Positions 1-5,478 of a DNA stretch of 6,202 nt are shown here, piece after piece. Made by a program: the position numbers and the translations under genes. The notes beneath the pieces were generated by a model that was given only the letters and a program-made list of their open reading frames with translations, ran no database searches and was not told the DNA's origin. This DNA is from Endomicrobium sp. (GTDB taxonomy: Bacteria > Elusimicrobiota > Endomicrobiia > Endomicrobiales > Endomicrobiaceae), in assembly GCA_031273885.1 (NCBI GenBank), contig JAISRA010000140.1, forward strand, positions 1 to 6,202. The letters run 5' to 3'. Position 1 is the stretch's first letter. The number at the start of each line of letters is the position of its first letter.

Positions 1-570
<570 letters not shown>

Positions 571-604
571 TAATGTCCTATTATTTTACTCCATTTATTT
601 TATT

Positions 605-636
605 CCATGAAAACATCGTATCATTTCATGGCTTTT
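605..636 (+). other. Hairpin in the atpD-atpC gap, possible attenuator or processing site
   Basis: A perfect 8-bp inverted repeat (CCATGAAA at 605-612 and TTTCATGG at 624-631) with an 11-nt loop is followed by CTTTTAG. It lies in the middle of the 96-bp gap between the beta and epsilon genes. The T-tract is short and the stem is only moderately GC-rich, so a strong intrinsic terminator is unlikely. A weak attenuator, an RNA processing site or an mRNA-stabilising hairpin is plausible. Such an element could help set beta above epsilon, because F1 contains three beta and one epsilon. The structure is seen directly; the function is inference. Confidence 0.45.
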
Positions 637-666
637 AGTAATTTATTCTAGTGAAAAAGAGAAATT

Positions 667-1083
667 ATGAGCGAACTTGAAATAGAAATTTTATCACCAC
701 AAGGCACTGTTTTTAAAGGTGAGCTGTCTTCAGTCTCTTTTCCTACTGCAAGTGGCATAATAACTGTGATGTCGGGGCATGCCAATCTAGTAACAAAACT
801 GCGTAATGGCGAAATAGCAATTGAATCCCAGAGCGGAACTAAAAAAATTGCCGTCAGCGGCGGTTTTATAGAAATTGCTAATAATCATGTAAATGTTGTT
901 GCGGAGTTTGCAGCACAATCTGATGAGACAAACAGGCAAAAAATAGAAATGGGTGTAAAACTTGCAAAAGATATAAAAGATAATAGAAGAAAATTTATTG
1001 ATATGTCGATTACTGAGTCAGAGTTAAAAAAAGCTACAGTTGAACTAAAGTCAAAATTAGTACATAAACAAAAAAGAAGCTAA
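667..1083 (+). CDS. atpC: F1Fo ATP synthase subunit epsilon
   Basis: Epsilon is part of the central rotor stalk, binds gamma, and in many bacteria inhibits ATP hydrolysis through its C-terminal helices. The 138 residues match the usual family length. The N-terminal beta-sandwich is recognisable from LEIEILSPQGTVFKGE (4-19), the SGIITVMSGHANLVTKLRNGE segment (29-49; the family consensus is G-x-x-T-[IV]-[LM]-x-G-H) and the SGGFIEIANNHVNVVAE strand pair (64-80). The region after about residue 85 is rich in Lys, Glu and Asp and is predicted to form the helical hairpin. The start at 667 follows a weak purine-rich site (AAAAAGAGAAA). The gene ends 33 bp before yebC with no visible terminator, so read-through from the ATP synthase operon into yebC-ruvCAB is likely. 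Confidence 0.95.
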   Translation: MSELEIEILSPQGTVFKGELSSVSFPTASGIITVMSGHANLVTKLRNGEIAIESQSGTKKIAVSGGFIEIANNHVNVVAEFAAQSDETNRQKIEMGVKLAKDIKDNRRKFIDMSITESELKKATVELKSKLVHKQKRS

Positions 1084-1102
1084 TTATAAAAGTAACAATA
1101 GC

Positions 1103-1106
1103 GGAG
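1103..1106 (+). promoter_or_regulatory. Ribosome binding site of yebC
   Basis: GGAG lies 10 nt before the ATG at 1117. It supports that start, which also gives the conserved family N-terminus MSGHNKW. Confidence 0.6.
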
Positions 1107-1116
1107 TTTATAGAAT

Positions 1117-1878
1117 ATGTCAGGTCATAATAAATGGGCAAGCATTAAACACAAAAAAGCTGCAACAGACGCAAAGAAAGGCAAAGTTTTTACTAAAATC
1201 ATCAGAGAAATTATAGTTGCAACGAAAACAGGCGGAGTGCAAATTGATCACAATTCGCGTTTGAGAAAAGCCATAGATGATGCTAAAGAGGCAAATATGC
1301 CTCAGGATAACATAAAGAAAGCTATCCAGCGCGGCAATGGTGAAATATCAGGGGCCATTTACGAAGAAATAGTTTATGAAGGATATGGTCCTGCTGGAGT
1401 AGCTTTGATTGTTGAAACAACAACTGATAATAAAAATAGAACAACATCGGACATAAGAAAAATATTCTCAAGCTATAAGGGAAGTCTTGGCGAGACTGGC
1501 TGTGTAGGCTGGATGTTTAACAGAAAAGGATGCATAATAATTGATAAAAAATCCTCAGTAGATGAAGAAACTGTCATGAACATAGCTCTTGAAGCTGGCA
1601 CAGAAGATTTCAAAAGTGAACCAGAGAGTGATACATATGAAATTATTACATCTCCGCTAGATTTGGAAACAGTAAAAAACACTTTGCATGAAAAAAATAT
1701 AGCTGTAATTTCAGCTGAAATTACAATGATTCCACAAACACAGATTACACTCAATGGAGAAGATGCTAAGTCTATGCTAAAACTTATGGGAGAATTAGAA
1801 GCGCACGAGGATGTTAAAAACGTTTATGCAAACTTTGATATATCTGATAAAAGATATGGAGGAAAATTAGATGAATAA
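1117..1878 (+). CDS. yebC: YebC/PmpR family protein (TACO1 family; translation or transcription factor)
   Basis: Members of this family have been described as DNA-binding regulators (PmpR, YebC) and, in more recent work, as factors that relieve ribosome stalling at proline stretches; mitochondrial TACO1 is a homologue. The 253-residue length is typical. The N-terminus MSGHNKWASIKHKKAATDAKKGKVFTK (1-27) is near-consensus, as are NSRLRKAIDDAKEANMPQDNIKKAIQRG (46-73), the GYGPAGVA motif (89-96), TDNKNRT (103-109) and the GSLGETGCVGWMF region (122-134). All three structural domains are represented and there is no truncation. The gene stands directly before ruvC, as yebC does in E. coli and many other bacteria. 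The last codons contain a GGAGG sequence (1858-1862) that can serve as a ribosome binding site for what follows. Which molecular role applies here cannot be told from sequence. Confidence 0.96.
   Translation: MSGHNKWASIKHKKAATDAKKGKVFTKIIREIIVATKTGGVQIDHNSRLRKAIDDAKEANMPQDNIKKAIQRGNGEISGAIYEEIVYEGYGPAGVALIVETTTDNKNRTTSDIRKIFSSYKGSLGETGCVGWMFNRKGCIIIDKKSSVDEETVMNIALEAGTEDFKSEPESDTYEIITSPLDLETVKNTLHEKNIAVISAEITMIPQTQITLNGEDAKSMLKLMGELEAHEDVKNVYANFDISDKRYGGKLDE
1704..1725. repeat. Perfect 22-bp palindrome inside yebC
   Basis: The half-site TGTAATTTCAG (1704-1714) is followed without a spacer by its exact reverse complement (1715-1725). It lies in the coding region for the segment AVISAEIT of YebC. 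With no loop it would make a poor RNA hairpin (the central bases must open), but as DNA it has the symmetry of a dimeric protein binding site. Coincidence in an AT-rich coding sequence is possible. Confidence 0.6.
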
Positions 1879-1894
1879 GAGTCCTCTAAAATAA
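1858..1894 (+). promoter_or_regulatory. Shine-Dalgarno site plus 7-codon leader ORF ending at the ruvC start
   Basis: GGAGG at 1858-1862 lies 8 nt before an ATG at 1871 that opens a short frame (MNKSPLK) ending in TAA at 1892-1894. The ruvC ATG begins on the next base and is in the same frame. The ATG at 1871 also overlaps the last codons of yebC in a different frame. RuvC's own start has only weak purine context (AAGAG at 1877-1881). The arrangement fits re-initiation: ribosomes load at GGAGG, finish the short peptide and restart on ruvC. Alternatively the stop interrupts a former N-terminal extension. The sequence arrangement is direct; the mechanism is inference. Confidence 0.45.
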
Positions 1895-2395
1895 ATGATA
1901 ATACTTGGCATCGATCCGGGACTTTCACTTACAGGATGGGGTGTTATTGAGGCATTTTCAAGGGATGAAGTTAATCCCATACATTACGGCTGCATTAAAA
2001 CAATGCCAGCAGATTCTCTTATTGAACGATTACGTTGTGTGCATACTAAACTTCAGGTTATCATAAATAAATATAAACCAGATGCTGTTGCTGTAGAAGA
2101 GTTATTTTTTTTTAAAACTGCTAAAAGTATTGCTGCTGTAGGGCAGTCAAGAGGAGCCATAGTTTTGACTGTATCAATAAATAATCTCCCACTTTTTGAG
2201 TACAATCCGAAAATTATTAAAGTAGCACTTACTGGATACGGGTCGGCAGATAAACATCAGATGCAGCATATGGTCAAAATTTTTCTCAGACTTAAAGAAA
2301 TTCCAAAACCTGACGATGCTGCAGATGCACTTGCAATGGCAATATGTCATGTTAATACCATTAAGTGGCCAGAAAAGTCAAGGATGAAAAGTTAA
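1895..2395 (+). CDS. ruvC: Crossover junction endodeoxyribonuclease RuvC
   Basis: RuvC is a dimeric, Mg-dependent nuclease that nicks Holliday junctions symmetrically, working with the RuvAB branch migration motor. The 166 residues match the family (173 in E. coli). The RNase H-like fold is marked by ILGIDPGLSLTGWG (3-16), with first catalytic acid D7. VEELFF (67-72) carries E68, the second acid, and DDAADALAMAICH (140-152) supplies D141 and D144, so all four carboxylates are present. The conserved VGQSRG (82-87) and the substrate-region TGYGSADKHQMQ (113-124) are also present. The chosen start gives the canonical MxILGIDPG N-terminus; an upstream in-frame ATG at 1871 is cut off by a stop at 1892. 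A run of nine T residues (2105-2113) encodes the Phe triplet just after the catalytic Glu. The gene follows yebC by 16 bp and precedes ruvA by 65 bp. Confidence 0.97.
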   Translation: MIILGIDPGLSLTGWGVIEAFSRDEVNPIHYGCIKTMPADSLIERLRCVHTKLQVIINKYKPDAVAVEELFFFKTAKSIAAVGQSRGAIVLTVSINNLPLFEYNPKIIKVALTGYGSADKHQMQHMVKIFLRLKEIPKPDDAADALAMAICHVNTIKWPEKSRMKS

Positions 2396-2448
2396 ATTTC
2401 ACAGGTTAAATATCTTATTAAAATTAAATATGTATCGATCTGTATTTA

Positions 2449-2455
2449 AAAAGGA
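2449..2455 (+). promoter_or_regulatory. Ribosome binding site of ruvA
   Basis: AAAAGGA ends 5 nt before the ATG at 2461. The rest of the 65-bp ruvC-ruvA gap is very AT-rich and shows a GTTAAAT direct repeat (2391 and 2405), but no convincing promoter or terminator. Confidence 0.6.
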
Positions 2456-2460
2456 TTTTT

Positions 2461-3075
2461 ATGATAGATTATTTATGTGGAACATTAGATTCAAAATCTA
2501 TAAATAGCGCAACTGTTGACGTAAACGGCGTAGGTTATATGATATCAATCCCTGTCTCTAATTTTTCAAAACTTCCTGAAATCGGCAAATCTGTAAAAAT
2601 ATATGTTGTAGAAACTGTTGCGGGCATGTACAATGGAGTTACACATCTCTATGGGTTCTTAACGAAAGAAGAAAGAGATATGTATATTCTTATAAAAAAT
2701 GAAGTTCCCGCAACTGGTGCAAAAAAAGCTATGGAATATATCGATAAAATTTCTAAATCATTTGCAGATTTTAAAACTGCCGTAATTACAAAAAATTCGT
2801 CCATGCTAAACAACATTTTTGGCTTTACAAAAAAGACTGCCGAAAAACTTATTGCCGCCTTAAAAGAAAAAATAATTGCAGAAAACCTTGTTCGAGAAGA
2901 AAAATGGATGGGCGTAAAAATAAATGAATTTACAATAGCCTCAGAAGCTATAGAGGCTCTCGCGGCTTTAGGATATAAACAACAGCAGGCAAGAAGAACT
3001 GTAGATAAAATATATGGACAGAATAACAATATAACTTTAGAAGATTTAATAAAAAAATCTTTACAGGATTTATAA
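2461..3075 (+). CDS. ruvA: Holliday junction branch migration protein RuvA, divergent
   Basis: RuvA tetramers hold the Holliday junction open and load RuvB hexamers. The 204 residues and three-domain layout match the family (203 in E. coli). Domain I is an OB-fold with [13 protein letters not shown] (19-31) and the [10 protein letters not shown] motif (63-72). Domain II should carry two helix-hairpin-helix motifs. Domain III, the RuvB-contacting three-helix bundle, contains [23 protein letters not shown] (162-184). Domain II is unusual. The first hairpin, consensus GVG, reads A84-T85-G86, and the second, consensus GIG, reads G121-F122-T123, although the following KKTAEKL is intact. The acidic pin (Glu55-Asp56 in E. 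coli) aligns with N58-G59 in a loop about three residues longer. The frame is intact, so this looks like a divergent lineage form more than a pseudogene. It overlaps ruvB by one base. Confidence 0.93.
   Translation: MIDYLCGTLDSKSINSATVDVNGVGYMISIPVSNFSKLPEIGKSVKIYVVETVAGMYNGVTHLYGFLTKEERDMYILIKNEVPATGAKKAMEYIDKISKSFADFKTAVITKNSSMLNNIFGFTKKTAEKLIAALKEKIIAENLVREEKWMGVKINEFTIASEAIEALAALGYKQQQARRTVDKIYGQNNNITLEDLIKKSLQDL
3065..3068 (+). promoter_or_regulatory. Ribosome binding site of ruvB inside the end of ruvA
   Basis: AGGA lies 6 nt before the ruvB ATG at 3075. The stop of ruvA and the start of ruvB share one base (TAATG), the usual form of translational coupling. Confidence 0.55.
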
Positions 3076-4100
3076 TGGACGAATCAAAAAGAATTGTTGA
3101 AGCTTCTAAACTTACTGAAGAAGATAGAAGTGAAACTTCTTTAAGACCTAAATGTCTTGACGAGTTTATAGGGCAGGACAAGCTTAAAAATAATCTTAAA
3201 GTTTTTATAGAAGCTGCAAAAAACAGGCACGAAGTTTTAGATCACTGTTTATTCTATGCGCCCCCAGGACTTGGAAAAACTACACTTTCACATATAATTG
3301 CAAAAGAAATGGGTAACAGCATAAGAATGACATCAGGCCCCGTTTTGGAAAGAATTGGCGATCTAGCTGCAATCCTTACAAATCTTTCTGAGGGAGACAT
3401 TTTTTTTATAGATGAAATACACAGAATGAACCGCCTTGTTGAAGAATCTCTATATCCTGTCATGGAAGATTTCGAACTCGATATTATAATAGGGCAAGGA
3501 CCATCTGCAAAAACAATTAAACTGCCTGTTCCTCGCTTTACACTAATAGGAGCAACAACAAGGGCAGGACTTCTATCAAGCCCCTTAAGAGACAGGTTCG
3601 GGATTATAGAACATCTAGACTTTTACGAAACAGAAGAACTTGTACGTATAATCAGACGTGCTGCAGAAATAATGAATATCGAAATTGACGCAGATGCCAG
3701 CAAAGAAATTGCAAAACGCTCCAGAGGTACTCCAAGAATTGCAAATAGACTTTTAAGAAGAGTTAGGGACTTTGCTGAAGTCAAGGATGATAAAATTACT
3801 TGCGACATAGCTAAAGAAGCACTTAACGCCTTAGGAGTTGACGGCGCAGGGCTTGATAAAATAGATAGGTTAATACTTAACGTTTTAGTTAAAAATTTTG
3901 GAGGTGGACCTGTAGGCATTGATACTATAGCTGTAGCTATATCAGAAGAATCAGACACACTAACAGATGTTTATGAACCATATCTTATACAATCTGGGTT
4001 TATCGCAAGAACATCAAGGGGTAGAGTTGTAACCGAAATAGGATACAAGCATATCGGAGTTACTACTCCCGAAAATAATTTCCAAAAAAAACTGTTATAG
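3075..4100 (+). CDS. ruvB: Holliday junction branch migration ATPase RuvB
   Basis: RuvB is a hexameric AAA+ motor that pumps DNA through the RuvA-bound Holliday junction. The 341 residues are full length. The N-terminal [19 protein letters not shown] (23-41) is the family signature. The Walker A region is APPGLGKTT (62-70), with K68 and T69; its first glycine is replaced by A62. Walker B is [10 protein letters not shown] (109-118), with D113 and E114. Sensor 1 lies in [20 protein letters not shown] (157-176), which also holds arginine-finger candidates R172 and R174. Sensor 2 is [17 protein letters not shown] (218-234), with R221. The C-terminal winged helix ends with [21 protein letters not shown] (308-328). 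All catalytic residues appear present, so the ATPase should be active. Translation is probably coupled to ruvA. No terminator hairpin follows; after the stop comes the decayed region. Confidence 0.98.
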   Translation: MDESKRIVEASKLTEEDRSETSLRPKCLDEFIGQDKLKNNLKVFIEAAKNRHEVLDHCLFYAPPGLGKTTLSHIIAKEMGNSIRMTSGPVLERIGDLAAILTNLSEGDIFFIDEIHRMNRLVEESLYPVMEDFELDIIIGQGPSAKTIKLPVPRFTLIGATTRAGLLSSPLRDRFGIIEHLDFYETEELVRIIRRAAEIMNIEIDADASKEIAKRSRGTPRIANRLLRRVRDFAEVKDDKITCDIAKEALNALGVDGAGLDKIDRLILNVLVKNFGGGPVGIDTIAVAISEESDTLTDVYEPYLIQSGFIARTSRGRVVTEIGYKHIGVTTPENNFQKKLL

Positions 4101-4112
4101 GCATTATGAGAT

Positions 4113-4315
4113 GAATTTTCGGTGAATAGTGAATGTAATTAGTGTAGTACTTTCATTTCCAATGATGAACAAAAATATAAAAATAGGAAAGCTTCAGAGA
4201 TAAAGTACGCAAAAGAATTGAATATCACGTTTATGAGGAAAAAGATTTTTTTATAGCTAGATAACTGGAAAAATATAACCTTTGGTATAGATATAGATTA
4301 AATCATAGAGAGAGA
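4113..4315 (+). pseudogene. queH: Decayed remnant of queH (epoxyqueuosine reductase, DUF208), multiply broken
   Basis: The ruvB-spoIID gap has no open gene, but its translation looks like a gene ruin. In the frame of 4113, EFSV is followed by a stop at 4140. Then from about 4152 comes FISNDEQKYKNRKASEIKYAKELNI, resembling the QueH segment F-x-NPNI-x-P-x-x-EY-x-x-R-K followed by a helix and ELGI. Near 4232 the signal moves to another frame: YEEKDFFIAR, a stop at 4262, then LEKYNLWYRYRLNH. QueH proteins have here an FF-x-A-[IV]-KG stretch and later a RCxxCYxxRL metal-binding motif. In the remnant the two Cys positions would be Tyr (TAT at 4274) and Trp (TGG at 4283). The N-terminal CCAPC region and the C-terminal part are absent. 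Several stops and at least one frameshift rule out a single sequencing error. QueH would reduce epoxyqueuosine to queuosine, downstream of QueA, whose gene lies nearby. The identity rests on remembered family motifs and needs alignment. Confidence 0.65.
4307..4315 (+). promoter_or_regulatory. Purine-rich probable ribosome binding site of the spoIID-like gene
   Basis: AGAGAGAGA lies 5 nt before the ATG at 4321. It is a weak match to GGAGG and overlaps the end of the queH remnant, so the translation start region of the next gene seems to sit in former coding sequence. Confidence 0.45.
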
Positions 4316-4320
4316 TTATC

Positions 4321-5478
4321 ATGCAAAATAAAAAAACAGCTTTATGGCAAATAATAATTATCTTATTTTTATGCGTTAACACCTACGCGTTAGAAAGAAG
4401 CGTACAAAAAAACATACGCGTTGGCATAATACTTGATGTTTCCTCTTTTATAGTGGGAAGTTCAAAAGAGTTTTTTATTTATGACACGTCAAATAAAAAA
4501 TTTAAACTTACTAAAGGCAATGCCTACATTACCTGCTCGTCAAAAGGCATTCACGTAGGCAAATATGACTTATCTTTACCCGTAGAAATAAAACCTTCTA
4601 ATGGCGTTATTTTTGTCAATTATAAACCTTACCAAGGATATTTAAAATTAATAAAATCTGACAATAAAATCAACGTTATTAATGTTTTGAATATAGAGGA
4701 CTATCTGAAAGGAGTTTTACCTAAAGAGGTAAGCATTGATTGGGAAATGGAAGCGTTGAAAACCCAAGCTGTTGTAAGCAGAACGTACATAATTGCAAAT
4801 TTAAACAGGCATTCTGCTCAACTATTTGACATATGTTCTACAACTCATTGTCAGGTTTATGGAGGACTTGAAGTTAAAGCCCATTCTACTGATCAGGCAA
4901 TTAAAGAAACTAAAGGTGAAGTTCTAATATACGACGATAAAATTGCTCAAACTGTTTTTCACGCAAATTGTAGCGGACACACAGATGATCCAAAATATAT
5001 ATGGAATTGGAAGTATACGCCACCATACTTAAGAGGTGTAAAGTGCGGTTATTGTTACGATGCTCCTCATACTAAATGGGAGCATGTGCTGGACTCAAAT
5101 TTTATCAGTGAAAAGCTAGCAGGGGGAAAAATCGGCAAGATAAAAAAAATAAAAGTTAAAGGGAAAACATCGTCCGGAGCGGCAAAAGAATTGGAAATAA
5201 CACATTCAGATGGTAAACTTACATTAAACGCATATCAATTTCGTCTTACTGTTGACGCATGGAAATTAAAAAGTCATGTTTTTGGTTCCATAAAAACAAA
5301 TGAAGATAAAATTTACTTTAAAGGCAGAGGCTGGGGGCATAAAGTGGGACTATGCCAATGGGGTGCCAAAGGCATGGCTGAAAACGGCAAAACATACAAA
5401 AAGATTTTATCACATTTTTATCCTGGCACCAAAATAGAAACCGTAGTTTACAATAATATAAACAACGAAAATATATAA
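4321..5478 (+). CDS. spoIID: Secreted SpoIID/LytB-domain peptidoglycan lytic transglycosylase-like protein
   Basis: SpoIID is known in spore formers as an enzyme that cleaves glycan strands lacking stem peptides. Homologues in non-sporulating bacteria are thought to act in cell-wall turnover or division (LytB-type). The 385 residues start with a signal peptide: K4-K5, a hydrophobic stretch at 7-19 and a likely cleavage site TYA before L24. The domain signature begins at NVLNIEDYLKGVLPKEVSIDWEMEALKTQAVVSRTY (121-156), where E136 corresponds by motif to the catalytic glutamate. DICSTTHCQVYGG (170-182) and HANCSGHTDDP (214-224) carry C172, H176, C177, H214, C217 and H220, candidates for the zinc site described in clostridial SpoIID. 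A CGYC pair follows at 242-245. The C-terminus GRGWGHKVGLCQWGAKGMAENGKTYKKILSHFYPGTKIE (335-373) is also signature. No lipobox is seen: the residue before C18 is Leu. The protein is predicted to be periplasmic or exported. queA begins on the base after its stop. Confidence 0.93.
   Translation: MQNKKTALWQIIIILFLCVNTYALERSVQKNIRVGIILDVSSFIVGSSKEFFIYDTSNKKFKLTKGNAYITCSSKGIHVGKYDLSLPVEIKPSNGVIFVNYKPYQGYLKLIKSDNKINVINVLNIEDYLKGVLPKEVSIDWEMEALKTQAVVSRTYIIANLNRHSAQLFDICSTTHCQVYGGLEVKAHSTDQAIKETKGEVLIYDDKIAQTVFHANCSGHTDDPKYIWNWKYTPPYLRGVKCGYCYDAPHTKWEHVLDSNFISEKLAGGKIGKIKKIKVKGKTSSGAAKELEITHSDGKLTLNAYQFRLTVDAWKLKSHVFGSIKTNEDKIYFKGRGWGHKVGLCQWGAKGMAENGKTYKKILSHFYPGTKIETVVYNNINNENI

Noticed and set aside
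2396..2460. Promoter for ruvAB in the ruvC-ruvA gap
   Set aside because: The gap is nearly all A and T, so -10-like strings occur by chance, and no convincing -35 box is present.
2649..3029. Long minus-strand open frame opposite ruvA, and similar ones opposite yebC, ruvB and atpD
   Set aside because: They lie wholly opposite clear genes, have low-complexity Ser/Ile/Phe-rich translations and no family motifs; they are shadows of AT-rich coding sequence.
3400..3407. Eight-T run in ruvB before the Walker B codons as a programmed frameshift site
   Set aside because: The zero frame encodes a normal full-length RuvB through it and no alternative product or stimulatory structure is visible.
4279..4306. 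TATAGA/TATAGATTA sequences as a -10 promoter element for spoIID
   Set aside because: No matching -35 element at proper spacing, and these bases are explained by the WYRYRL codons of the queH remnant; such strings are common in this AT-rich DNA.
4372..4377. Possible lipoprotein cysteine (C18) in the SpoIID-like protein
   Set aside because: The preceding residues are F-L and not the Ala/Gly/Ser expected at -1, while a normal signal peptidase I site (TYA) follows at residues 21-23.
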